DNA of 64,000 bases from Ceratodon purpureus. Lineage: Eukaryota; Streptophyta; Bryopsida; Pseudoditrichales; Ditrichaceae. The stretch lies in NCBI GenBank assembly GCA_014871385.1, contig CM026429.1, forward strand, positions 3,684,083 through 3,748,082. The letters are read 5' to 3'. The first letter of the stretch is position 1; every line of letters begins with the position of its first letter. Position numbers and translations under genes: made by a program. The notes below the pieces were generated by a model. That model saw only the letters and a program-made list of their open reading frames with translations, ran no database searches and was not told the origin of the DNA. This document shows positions 1 to 12,199 of this stretch, piece by piece.

Positions 1-3000
1 AATTGGTTATGTAGTCCGCTGTTGACTGCTTCAAGGTGGAATGTTTTTAATTTAAATAACACAATAATTGTAATAATTTGTTTCCTGATGTCAAAGAAGA
101 ATACAGATCGAAAATTTAAATCTCTTATCATTCACACCGCCGACCTATGACACTGTTCCTCGGTAATTTCCAACCGAGGCATGCAGCCTTGCACTATCAT
201 TTTACTTAAATCCAAAGCATCCCAACCACAAACCTTTAAAAAAATGTTATACACAACATGGACCTCTGCGCCTGGTACGGTCCCAAATTCACAATCTCCA
301 ATTATACACAGCAATCGTCCCATTGTCGTTGACTGCTGCTCATGGCTATGACAAGACAAGCTTTGCACATCTACAGACCAGCCTACGTTAGACCCACCTC
401 CAGTGTCGTCAGGCTAAGTGTCTCTTCAGGTCAGGGAAGAACAAGTTGAGATGGTATATTCTCCGCTAGGGGCTGGTTCGCATGAAGCCTTTAAAATGCA
501 GCCAGGTCAGAAATCTCTTGACGTTTGCATTCCACACCAACCCATTTGTAAATGAGCCCATAGAAAGTTCTCATATAATTTTCTCTTTAAATTTTAGAAA
601 AGTGGTGTGGATTACAGCACCAATGTTGTCACGTTGAAACATCTTTGCATGCATCTCTAAAATAAGAAACCACTTGTCAATCATCTGCATTTGTTCTTAA
701 AAAGCTGAATCATCTTATGTGTCGCGCTGAATGGATTGGTGCAACTCGAATCCATTTTGTACAACGGTAAGTCTTGGGTACTATCTGGTAAAATCTAGTT
801 GTTGTACTTGAAAATGGTAACATTACCGGTACTACTCCAGTCCTAACCACTTGAGCATCATCAAGGAGATTCGTTGATTGTGGATGGAGATGCTGTGGAG
901 TGGGTCTCTGGGCCTGCCTGTGCTACTATAAAGCTCGCCTGCAATCTTCTTCTCCTTACCAGCTCAGGTTCTGTGACTTTGTGGTACCACTGTCTACAAT
1001 ATCCAGCTTTGTAATCTTCTTCACTGCTTCTCTGCAACACTATCTTGCACAGCATTCGCAGAAGTACTACTCGTCCAGGAAACAGCTGATCGTACTCTGT
1101 AACGATGTTTGTACAATGTCCAGGATTTTGTACGACGAATTACGTCTGTTGCACGCTTAGAGCCGGTTAGAATGGCAGAGAATTCATCATCTAGCTGTGG
1201 GTCATGTGAAACGTTTCACAACGTTACAGCTACCTGTAAGAATGTGAATGTACTGTAGGCCTCCTGGAAAGTAGAATGGACGTTCAGCAGCAGCTTGTTT
1301 TCTTTATTCTGATATTGTGACGAGCAGCTTGAGGGTGAGGTAATGTTGAGACGTCTATCGATGCGGTTGTTCCGACACTTCCTGTTATGTCCAATTACTG
1401 GTTTTGTACAAAGCACTGGACCTACTAGTTTTCTTTCTGAGAAGGTGTGAATGTTAGTCTCGAGTCTCGGGTGCAGTATCATTTCAATCTAGGTAGTAAT
1501 TTGATGTTATGTACCAATTGTAGCAGTACTAGTAGGTGTTGGTGAATAGATAAAAATTAAATCTAGGTAACTCGTAAGTTAATTGTCTGAAGGAACAGCT
1601 GAGTCTTAATTCAGCTTGTGACTGTTTGATAGAACTTGTGTAGACCATCCTGTGATTCATCCTGTGATTCAGAGATACTTCAATGGTCATTTCGGTTGAA
1701 TTGAACGCCGTCTAGACGTGAGCACCACGCAGTAGTCGAGAAGTGCAAGATTCCTCGTTTACTTTTATGCCAATAATTCTAATTCTTCAGATTAAATATC
1801 AATTCTGAATTTCACCCGAGAGTATGCGAACTGGAATAACGTATGAATCTTTTTTAGTTACCAGGTGCAGTCAAATATTCTAGTTTATAACTTGTACAAA
1901 TGACACATCTCGTCTTTTCGAAATTTTTTAGCTGATTTCGGCGGAATCATCGAGATTCCTCCGAAAGAGCTGCAAATTACGCATTACATCAATGGACATC
2001 TCCAGTAGCGACCTGAGTCGTTCCATTATTTGTGACGCCATTCTTGCAGCAGAGAATAGAATTAATTAGGATGAAGTTGCAATGTCCTTTCAATTTTAGA
2101 AGAATATTATACACCTATGACGAGTTGGCCGAGTATATTTCTTCTGGACTTCCCATGCTGGAACTCAGTTGTTTGAGATCTTCCTTAGTCTGTGGTCTCC
2201 TCATTCAAGTTCAGTAGCAGGGGCTCCATCTGGCAAAGGTGCATTTCGTGGCGAGGGCAATGGCGCAGTGGCAGGGACCAAGAATGGTATTGGAGGCAGT
2301 TGCTTGATCCTCTCCCTCAAGGGCTTCCAACAGTGTGAACTAGTATGGAAATATCTTCAAAATACTTGATTTGCTAGCTCAGATCTGTTAGAAGCCTCTG
2401 TGGGAGAGGAGCAAACATCTGCTGTAAGGTTTCCTCTTCAACGTTACTTACGTCACCAATTACATTCGGCCGATATCTTTTTGGTAAATTGGGGTGGCAT
2501 GTTCGGTCAGGTTCAAAACTACTTCATTACTGTCTTCAATTGAAATTTTCAAAAATTACCATACTGAACCTAGCTCTATGTGACCATTGTTCTAAATTGA
2601 CATTTGCGGATGTTTCATCACTCGGAAAAAGTATGTAGATCTAGGAGCTGTAGAGTAATTGTTTTGATTAACCAGCTCATGCATTCAGGAAGCAGCCCTT
2701 GTCAATACTGTGCCCGCCTGGCTGCAAGGTTGATTAGAAGATGTCTGCAGAAATATCATTTTCGAGTGTGGAGCTACTGTGGGGCACGATCGGAGGCAGT
2801 ATCTGTTTCCCCTGATCAGGCTCCAAATTCCAGTGAGTGTTTGCCGAAGTCTGGTACGTTTTCTGATGAAAACAATATCTTCTTATCCTGAACTTCAAGG
2901 TTGGTTAATTCTATCTATCCTGCTGAATATTTTCATACTTTCCAATTTCCTGTTGCCCAGAAAGTACCTTGAGTTGTTCGTAGAGAAGGAGGCAGAATGA

Positions 3001-5621
3001 AATCTCTTTGCGCAAGCTGCTCGTAGTGAGGTGAGCATTACACATATGTATGTATATACAATGTTAGCATGTACATGGAGGCTGTCACTGAGGAGTTTCA
3101 TTTATCTTCTACTTCGATTGGCTTCACCAAATTGCCTACATTTAAGCATAACCCCGTCAAAATCGCACACGACAACGTCCTGCGTAGTTATATTTCTAAC
3201 TAAACCAAATAATCTTGACGCTGGAGCCCTTACCCGAGAAACTGTGTAATTTTGACGCTAATCCGATCGCTAGCCAAAATTATTTGGTTTAGTTAGAATG
3301 AACAACCCCTTATCACAATGAACAACGCAAGAAATGGGAGGAATGCGAATGCCTCAATGACTCACACCAAGATTGTTTGCACTTGACTCTGACAATTAAG
3401 CTTGTCATTCTTTGAGAGAAGAGTCCCAGTTCACAATCTAGATGACAAGGCATTTGCTGCTGATTTCTAAGCAGTTGGTGACCACTTACATCCTCAAAAT
3501 AAAATTTCAAATTTCCGATCCCTAGCCACTGAAACATGTATATCATATTTCATCTTTTGATCAAACAATTAAACCTGCAAAGTCGTAATCTTGTTCAATG
3601 TCCTTCATGATTGCACTGTAATGGTCAGAGAAGAATGACGAAAGAGAGGCATTCGCATGGTCCCTCTAGATAGGCAGAAGTCAATGAAATGTTGGTTAGT
3701 ACAGTACAGTATGTCACGTCTCATCAGGTTCACAGAAAAAGGAGCATCGACTCTTCTTTAGGTGGAAGATGATGGGGTACAGAGTGACCATATTTCTCTC
3801 TGTGCTTCAGTTCAAATTGTTCTTTGTGTGCCTGTTTGTAAACACAATTGCGCCAATGCTGGCGACCAGTAGTGTCGGTATGTAAGAATTGCTATACCAA
3901 GTGCAAAGTTGTCTGTTCCAATTAATCACCACCGTTATAAAATAGCCAGCTGCAAACCAACAAATAATTAATTGGAACGCAGTGACCATATGCGTCGATA
4001 AGACCTTTTTCTTTAACCTGCAAGTGTGACAATTTTGAACACGGTGGCCCCTGCAAACGACCGGAGCGACAACATCCCAACGCACCACAGATCCATTTTC
4101 TCTCTTAAAAGAAAACATAAAAACCAGATTTGTTTTTGGATTAATATACATTAATCAGATTTAAAATTTAAGCATTTCGAGAGGTTCTTACCCTTAGCAA
4201 CCATAAGTAATAATGAAGATTAATTCGAGTATTAAATTGGATTCCACATTACTGGTACGACATAATGAGAAAATTTCCCGCAATTGTTGTAGACATTGAA
4301 GCAGTTGCAACAGTAGGATCCTCACACCGGCCCTCACACGTCAAGTGAGACGTCTCGAGGCTTCCAATATTGACGTACTGCCGAGTCTCCTGCAGAAAGC
4401 TCTGGATCAATACGGCAGCCACTGGAAGGTCAGATCTTAGGATCGCGTGCTACTTTGTGAGCTTGTCTCTTAACAAGATTATCGTAACCTACAAGATTAT
4501 GTCTGATCTGGTCACGGTTCTTTGGAGAAAAAGGTAGACCGTGCTGCATCCAGAAATGAGCTCATCCTACTGACAACTACATGTCACTCGAACAAACCTG
4601 ACATTAATTATAACAGATCCTGGTGTAAAAGACTCAGACTCAGAGTTGATGTAGTACATTTGCTAAAACTTCATATAGTCATTGCAATTGCAGATTTTAA
4701 ATTTGGAGGCGTGTAATGTATAGTTAGAAGCGCATTTTCAAGGTCAATGTATTCTAGTACACCTCCTAATTCCAATGTTGTGATCACAATAAACAAACGA
4801 AATTTCAGCACATGTTTTGAATCCACAGTTTAACGCCATCAAATGGGCCTCAATTGTAATGAGCATGTACTGTACAGCATTTAGTACCACATGTAGTAAC
4901 AGTTTGAAGAAAACTCTACTATGTACAGCATATTTCAAACAAAACCATTTTCAGGCCAGGATTAGAGTTTTCACTTTGGAAATTCACTTTGTATTGGGTG
5001 CGTGACCCAGGATGCTTGTGTCATAACTCTGTATGCTTGCATTAAAACAAGAGCTTCGATCGAGACGTATGCAATCATATACAAGAATGAGGCCAAGAAG
5101 AGGGTGAGAAAGTGGGTTAACTTATAAACGAACAACTCTATTGCTTGACGAATATTGTGTTCGCATCGGTTTTAACAAATAGCACATTGCAATCGACCAT
5201 CACTTTTAGTACAGAGGAACTATAGGCGTGCCAAGTCTTCCACTTGGCAATGATGACTTGTAATTCCAAAGTTTACTGAACAGCTGGGATACTGTATAAG
5301 ATAATTGTAACTCGGGGTGAGACCCGTTGCAATAAAAAGCTAAAAGTACAGAGCTTCCACAAGCTTGACACCAACCTTTGTCAAGCAACATGGGCGCAAT
5401 AAGTGTCCGGAACCAGCACACAATGTCTAGGAACTAAAACTCGAGCATTTCAAGAACCTCTATCTTTCAAGGGTGTCCCTGCCTTCCACTCAAAAAGGCA
5501 GAGCTAATGCACATCATCCTAATCAATACTTTACAAAGAGCGAGACACAAGCTAATCTTGCCCATTTGATGCAGCGCTCACTCTGCAGGAAAAAAGAAGA
5601 GGCGGGCACCCTCAAAGGGTG
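1..5621. other. Intergenic, no supported gene
   Basis: No convincing gene was found on either strand. The open frames are short (the longest is about 114 codons on the minus strand at 3807-4151), lack recognisable domains and do not connect through plausible splice sites. The only structure I noticed is a perfect 20-bp inverted repeat at 3194-3213 and 3279-3298, listed separately. Non-coding transcripts or diverged relics cannot be excluded. Confidence 0.5.
3194..3298. repeat. Short foldback element (20-bp perfect inverted repeat)
   Basis: The 20 bases at 3194-3213 (beginning ttctaactaaacc) recur as their exact reverse complement at 3279-3298, separated by a 65-base loop. The loop holds further imperfect symmetry: a 'ttgacgct' word follows the left arm and occurs again before the right arm. 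A foldback mini-element or a hairpin-forming transcript are both possible. No clear target-site duplication was seen. Confidence 0.6.
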
Positions 5622-8098
5622 TCACAAAGAATATTCAGAATAGGGAACACCTGCACTTGGCAACCAGGACTCCGCGTCGAGAAAATCTTCGATTTCTAGC
5701 GGCTTGACAAGATCCGAATCCGTGATCGCTGTCGACCAGTTCACTCTTGCTTGAGTATTAGCCCCAGGCCCAGTGTTGCCAAACTCGCCATAGAACAACG
5801 TATTCAAAGCAAAATCACCTGAAACACACATGCCATGTCAAATAACATATGTCAGATGATTAATTTCCATTGTCGCTCATACTTTCCTAGATGCAAAACA
5901 TGAAATATTCTGCGGATGTGTTACATGAGGATCATGTGTGGTACCGTTGAAGGGGAGCCAGCCAGAAGGGTCGACGATGTTGGAGATGTAGGACTGGAGG
6001 ATGACAGTGAGAGAGAATTGCTTCCAGGGACGCCCCAAGTAAGTGAGCTGCGACGTCAGGTTCATGTCGGGGGTGGCGCCGAGCGTGCAGTTCTGGATGA
6101 CGAGGCCGGTGCACTGGCCGGGGTCGGTCCGCCCTTGCGCAGTGAACACGTTCTGCTTGCCAGGCAGGTTGGTCCTGGCCAGCAGGGTGCACGATTGGAA
6201 GACGGCGGCGGCGTTGCCGAAGACGAAATCCACGGTGCCATAGATGGTGCAGTCCTTGTAGAAGTGCCGGAACGCGTGCGCCCACAGCGTATCCTGGAAG
6301 CCGTCCAGCGAGCACTGGTATACTGCGCAGCGGTCCGCTGACACTCGCAGCGCCACTGCCTGCTGCCCCTCGGCGCCCGCCGTGTTCTGGAACGTTATGC
6401 CCTTCGCCATGAATCCCTCCCCTGCCACCCCTGCACATCACATAATCATCCTTCCTGATCATCACCCCAACCAAATCCTTTCCAAACAAAACCATAACCT
6501 TCACTACCGATCATAACTCCCCCATGATGCCCCCACTCACTGCGTCAGCCCAAACGTGCACTCATTTTCCTTGTCAGGCCATCAGAACATCGCCATGTCT
6601 GACACTAAACTCATTGGTTGAGGCCACCAAAGGTGCAAGTCAGTAACCCATCGTAATAAAAAGACAGACAGCGAGCTTCCAACTAGAAACGACGAGACGA
6701 TCCCATCATTCGGAAACCAGTCCAAAAAGGATCGCCCAGCCAGGTAGGCCGTTACCAACTGCGACCTCCTCTTAAGTACAACCTGAAGCACATTGAATGG
6801 AAAAGTGCAATGCAAACAGTGACGCTCAGGAAGCAATCATCATGGCAGGCTCTTCTCAGGTAGGCGCGGAAAAAGTCTCGAATCAGATTGAAAAATTAGG
6901 AACTAGGTAAGTTAGAGATGAGCCTGAATGCAGAACAGGATTGAGTTTTACCGACGGTAGCAGATTTGAAGGTGGTCATGCCCGGCATCGACACGCTCCG
7001 GTTCCCGGTGATGATGGTCTGGTTGATACCGTCGCCGAGGAACATCACATGCTTCCTGAGAGAGGACACTCTCACGATCTCATCGTACACTCCTGCTTTG
7101 ATCCGGATAACGTAGCGGGCGCTGCTGTTCACCGGCGCCGCGTCCACCGCCGCCTGGATGGTGGTGTAGTTTCCGGAGCCATCGCGCGCGACGATGACGT
7201 TGGGGACTGGATCGAGTTCTCCGACTAGTACTCTTCGGTCGTGGGCTCGTAACCAGTTCGGAAACGGCTGTGGTTGTTCTGTGAATTCTAGCATCCGCCG
7301 GCGCGAGGGCGATGGTGGAATTGGATTGCCACGCAAATTGGCGAGGAAGTACGTGGGCACCCAGTTCTGGAGGTCCTCGCCTTCGGCGGCGAGGGTGTTG
7401 GTGATGGCTAGCGCGTTGCTGACGACCTGGAAGGTGAGATTCACGCTTTGACGGAGGTCCGTGCTCTTCAGAGTTGGGATGGCCTTCAGCCCGTCGGAGC
7501 AGGTGCCTGTGAACGTGAGGGCGCCGCTGAGGGAGGTTTTGAGAGTATCGTACTCGGGTTCGAGATTCTCTAGAGTTTTGCTGGAGAGCGTCGCTTGGGA
7601 CGTCGCGAGCTGCTCGTGGGCGAGGGCGAGGGTGTTGAGGCAGTCGTCCACGAGGCCGACGTAGGAGGCATCGAGGACGACCTCGGGGTCGATGCTGTAG
7701 GCGGTCGCCTTCGTGAGCGACGTCGACACGGCGTCCGCGGCGGCCGCCACGGCCACCGTGGCGAGGCCCTGCGGGGATGAGGTGAGAGACGAAGGGTTGG
7801 AGGTGAGCGAGGCGTTGCACGTCTGTGGGAAGCGCGTCGCGTTGCAAGCCAAAACTATGGCGCGAGCGCCCCGAATCTGGGGAGGTTGGGAAGTGCTGTC
7901 ACGCAGCTTGGGGACAACCACCGTGGGGATGATGACCGCGACCGCGACGAGGAGAATCGCAACGAGGACGATGGCGATAATGCAGCAGCCCCTGTACCTG
8001 CTCCGGGGCTTCACCTTCTCAGCGCTGCCCGTCTCCTTCCCCTGATCGGCCATGAATTCGTCCCGCAATGGCACCTCGTCACGCTTGCTCTGCATCAA
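5622..8098 (-). CDS. PMEI-pectinesterase with N-terminal membrane anchor
   Basis: Three exons on the minus strand, 8098-6952, 6430-5945 and 5818-5622, join in phase to give about 609 residues. Residues 38-62 form one hydrophobic segment, a signal anchor for secretion to the wall. A pectin methylesterase inhibitor-like domain follows (about 80-230), then the pectinesterase domain (about 300-600). Family signatures are visible: AGVYDE, QAVALRVSAD (Gln406), QDTLWAH (Asp429) and DFVFGN (Asp450), the last two carrying the catalytic aspartates, plus LGRPW. The enzyme de-esterifies homogalacturonan, and the PMEI part is thought to keep it inactive until it is cleaved off. Junctions are GT-AG: donors at 6951 and 5944, acceptors before 6430 and 5818. 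Length and order match plant type-I PMEs. The first ATG of the frame is taken as start. It diverges from the SWS1-like gene at 9640 across about 1.5 kb. Confidence 0.95.
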
Positions 8099-9584
8099 TC
8101 CCTACCTCTGCCCCTTCGCGAGCATCTCCCCCTCGCCCTCGCACAGAGTCCCCATCTAGCATCGAATTCCAGAACTCTCGTCACTACACACATAAAAAAT
8201 CACCATCCCTCGATTCCATCAACCCAAACCTTCCAAAATCCAAAATTTCAACCGAATCATAAAACCACGCCACAAATCTAGACAATCTGCTGCACCTAAA
8301 TCCTGAGCCTCAGGAAAAGGAATGCACCTCGCGGGTCATGCAGCAAGCAGCCTCACGACGAAGCGAACCGACGTCCTCACGACCAGGACGAATTCCCGGC
8401 CGTTGCCAGCACCTGGAAGCCAAAAATGCCAAGCTGGCGCCGCGGTCCAGAACGCGAAGAAATTGGCGGAGTTTTCGACGATTCATGTGCTATTCCTGCT
8501 TCAACAAAGAAACGTTACGCAGCTGCTGCCGGGCTTTTGCACTCGCTCTTCCGAAGCTAAGTTAGTTCACCGGCTTGGGTATTTCTACCATGATCGTCCT
8601 CCAGGTGGGAATCTGAAAACGAATGATGAATGCCAATTATGCAGGGTTGGTCTGTTTGGTGTATATGTGATGGAGAGTGAATTGATCCTTAATTATGCAA
8701 AGTGGGTGGGCGCCCGGGATATATATCAAGAGGTTGGGATTAGCGTCCCATCGCAATAATGAAAGCATGTCCCATGTGCAAGACTTGTTCGCCTCATGCC
8801 ATGTTTGCTTCGTCTACGACGTGGGGTCTCGCTTCTCTTTGGCGTACTGCCTGTCGACGAGATGATTCTTTTCATGTGTTGTTGTGCGTTTCCTTTCATA
8901 GCTCACTTTAAGATGTCATTGTCTAGGCCTGTACATGATTCCACCAGCTTTCAAGCTGTCGAGGCATACGGTAATCTGCCGATGGCACATGCATAAAGAA
9001 CCCTTTGTCCAGAAGCGCAGGCTCTTCGTAAAATTCATGAGTATCAAGTCGGAACATGAAAGTAATCTCAGACTTCATTCGATCTTAAGCGCACGGAACA
9101 CATACTTTAACCTATCGTGTGTGATTTCAACATGAAAAAAAAGGCTCATAGCATCCCGAGGAAGTGAAATCTTGGTGATATGTACATGGAATCCTAATGG
9201 TAAAGAGAGTATTAGCATGAAATGGACATCTAACAGAAGACTACATGTTTGTGAGCTTCTGAAATGCGTTCACTATTGTGTAGGGATTTCAGAAATAGGT
9301 ACTTTGCTCGAGGTTCACTTTTTTTGCAATCCTTTTCTGTTTAGAGACTCATGTACTTGCAAATGCATTTGTATGAGGATGATGGAGAGCTTAGATGACA
9401 TTGGCAGGTTGAGGATCGAAGGATGTACTATCTAGCTTTCTTTTGGGTTATTACTTCTCTGGTTGAGAAACTGGGGTGATGAGTCTGCGGATTTGTTGAT
9501 TGCATAGGCTATGGCTGTGAGCAGATTCGTGGCAGTGATTCCGCCGAAGTGGGGTGGCGAGTGATTTTTATTTTCGATTGGGTT
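8099..9584. other. Intergenic region between divergent genes
   Basis: About 1.5 kb separates the pectinesterase start (minus strand) from the SWS1-like start (plus strand). Open frames here (for example 8322-8759) show no domain similarity and probably lie over the two 5' leaders and promoters. A telobox-like motif sits at its right end and is listed separately. Confidence 0.5.
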
Positions 9585-9600
9585 AAGGGTTTAGGGTTTT
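9585..9600 (+). promoter_or_regulatory. Telobox-like element upstream of SWS1-like gene
   Basis: The sequence aagggtttagggtttt, the reverse complement of the plant telobox AAACCCTA in a double copy, ends about 40 bases before the predicted ATG at 9640. Teloboxes are common near transcription starts of plant housekeeping and cell-cycle genes. Its role here is inferred from position only. Confidence 0.45.
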
Positions 9601-9639
9601 GGGACGCGACGAGAGCCTTTCCTGGCGGTGTGGGTGATC

Positions 9640-11385
9640 ATGGGGACAGCAGAGGCCGTCGTCCAGTCCATCATGGCTGCCATTGAATCTGCGGATTCAG
9701 GTATGTTTCATTTCCATGGCGAGATGAGAATTTCTACTTAATGAGAGAATTTTCCTGCATTTTGTCGCTAGATTCTTTCTCGATGTCGTGCTCTTTCGTT
9801 TTCTTGCTCTAGGCCAAATCGGGCAGTGGCTTCTTGAATCTAAAACGATTTGCTAGTACAAACTAGAAAGAAAGTGTCAACAGCGATGAGGACACGAAAT
9901 TCATTACTGTCATTTGCTTCAGTTGGCTAGGCGAGTGGTTTAGCCGCTACTTGCTACTGAAATAGCATAATTGTGAAAGAATTGTGTTTATTTTGTCGTT
10001 GGAGAAATTTAATGGGTTGGGTAGTCGCCATGGCTCCTTTTCGTTGATAGATGATGAGAGCAGCGAATTTGCTTCGATCAGATGATCTCTGATTTCAGGA
10101 TAGGGTAAATAGTTTTCTCCGCAACCGTGTGACCTGATCGTTTTTGTGTTGTTTCTTACGAACCATTGGGAGTGCAGTCACCGATGAACAGCTATCCACG
10201 TGAGCTATCTTTGCAAACCTCTTTGGTAGTATTGTCGTAAACATGTATTTTTTCACATAATTTTGTGCGGTTGTTTTGGGTAACGTTGATAATGAAACCC
10301 TATTGCTCTTGATTTTGTTTGCCGCTGATGGCTTCTTATCTGCTCGTCTTCTTATATTGCAGGCTTTACTTCATTTTCGAGAAGAATTTAGAGCGAGCAC
10401 TACGCATACTGGACCAAGGAGGCGTGCAACGTGTTATCGCCCAACCAAGTCAGCGTTCCGTATTTCAGGTTCGAGTCATTGGCATCTTTCGCTTTGGTTG
10501 CTTATAAATGAGGCCTCTACTGTTCAAAAATTAACTCTTAACCGAGCACGTCAATTGAATGCTGCGGAATATTAGCGTGCATGCATTCTCGTAATTTGAA
10601 TTCCATGTGACTCGTTGAGATAGCCACTTTGCTTTGAGCGATCGACACATTTACAGCAGAGAAATCTATTTAAGCTCACACGTGATCAACGTTTTCAAAA
10701 GCTTGCAATAACAACCGATTGTAACAATTCCAGGTGATTGGAGAGTCGAAAACTGGTCCCAGTAGCTACTTGTGCTTCCCGGAACATTTCTGCTCGTGCC
10801 AATCTTTCTTTTTTGATGTGGTTTCCAGGAGTGATCAACTCTGTGTAAGTTACTTGGCTGCAGCAAAACCCCAAACTTGAATCAACCTGTGATGAAGTCT
10901 TAAACCCTAAACCTGATGTATGCTATGAACTGTCAGAGTTGAAGAATAGTACATATACATCCAGATGCATGTATTGGTGAGAGTTAGAAAGAAATGCTTA
11001 TGGTTTAGTAATTGACTTAAGACGACATAAGTTAAAGACGAAGATGACTAGAGTGTCTCATGTTCTAGTAATAGTTTCTAGGATTTTTTGTGGTTCGGAT
11101 CTTTCAGTTCAGGAAGATTTCTATATGAGTCTGCATCAAGATGAATCGCATCAGGTCTGCCTGAGAAAACATTTGACACATATGATGTCTTAGAATCTTA
11201 TTTCAATGTATCTATGTAGGTTAAGAGACCGTTCTAATCTATAGACATGCATTGAGCTCTTGTGTGTTTGGGGTTGGGTCCAGTGCAAACATCAATTGGC
11301 AGCTAAGCTCGCCAGTTCTCTTCACCGATGCAGAGATGTGACTGTTTCTGATGCCGAGCTTGCGCATCTTCTTCTTCAATGTTGA
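9640..11385 (+). CDS. SWS1: SWS1/ZSWIM7-like SWIM zinc-finger protein
   Basis: Five small exons, 9640-9700, 10178-10199, 10363-10468, 10734-10844 and 11284-11385, join in phase into 133 codons plus stop. The product contains LYFIFEKNLERALRILDQGG, then PSQRSVFQVIGES, a cysteine pair in EHFCSCQSFFFDVV and C-K-H in QLCCKHQLA. This is the SWIM signature CxC...CxH, in the arrangement of human ZSWIM7 (about 140 residues) and plant SWS1. The family acts in the nucleus as the SWS1 subunit of Shu-type complexes that support RAD51 paralogues in homologous recombination. The second exon is only 22 bases. All junctions are GT-AG, and the Cys-Lys-His sits right at the last junction. No single exon is long enough to stand out as an open frame, so the gene is easily missed. 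Identification rests on motif order and size. Confidence 0.88.
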
Positions 11386-12199
11386 CCTCCAATACAAGTC
11401 TCGGACGGCTGTTTCCAAGGGTGAATGAGCCGGAAAATTGTACCCTAGAGCAAGTTACAACAGCGTCTGGTTTATACTTTTGCTGAAACCATTCCCAACT
11501 CTGTTGTGGATGTGCAGCATGGAGGAACTGGTCTTTCTCCCCGGGTCCCTTCAAATATGCCCGACCGCTGTGTCCGGTTCTCAGTTGTCTACAATCTGCA
11601 GTTCAAGCTCAGGACGAATGGCATACGAATATTTGTTCTGCAGTAGAAATCCAGGCGTGGGTACGTAGTAGGCTTGTAGTTTCCTCAGAAGCGATGCTGA
11701 CTGTTTCATAGCTGACATGTACAACGCATTGTAGTTTCTTGAACTCTTATATCATGGTGGTTGAGAAACGATGTCAACATTATATTGTACATTATATTGT
11801 ACTTAGTGTACTGCAAAAGATACTCTTTCTGCTGGGATTGATCTTGAGCTCATTGGTAACTTCCCTAAGTGACAGCTTGTGCTTGACTTGTAGGTGTTCC
11901 TGTACGTAGATGGAACTGGCCAAATGACAAGACCATGCCACTGGATTGTGAGCCTTTTCGTGACGACAAGGTGAGTATCAATTCAAGAAGGACCAGCGAG
12001 AAATTTAATCCCCTGCCTCTATCTCGTCGGCAGATGCACTGAAACTCAACATACCAATTTAGTACTATTTCAATGGCTCGATGACAATGGTTGTTTAAAT
12101 TCTCATCATACAAGGTTTGGAGGCTTTAAGCAGAAAGGGTCTTCGGTCTGGACAGCAGCTGCTTAACTCAAAGCTTAATTATCTCATCCTTAACCGGAG
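11386..12199. other. 3' flank of SWS1-like gene / upstream of PPR relic
   Basis: No supported gene. A stretch at about 11896-11970 looks like an orphan exon: it follows 'cttgtag', reads NWPNDKTMPLDCEPFRDDK and ends at a gtgagt donor. I could not connect it to either neighbour. It may be a lost 5' exon of the PPR relic. Confidence 0.4.

Noticed and set aside
3807-4151. 114-codon minus-strand frame with a hydrophobic segment
   Set aside because: No family resemblance, no splice partners and AT-driven composition. Not enough to call a gene.
7080-7847. 255-codon second minus-strand frame inside the pectinesterase
   Set aside because: It is Arg/His/Pro-rich, overlaps the PMEI-pectinesterase exon in another frame and has no domain.
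8322-8759. 145-codon plus-strand frame between the pectinesterase and SWS1-like genes
   Set aside because: No domain or coding-like composition. It lies where the divergent promoters and leaders are expected.
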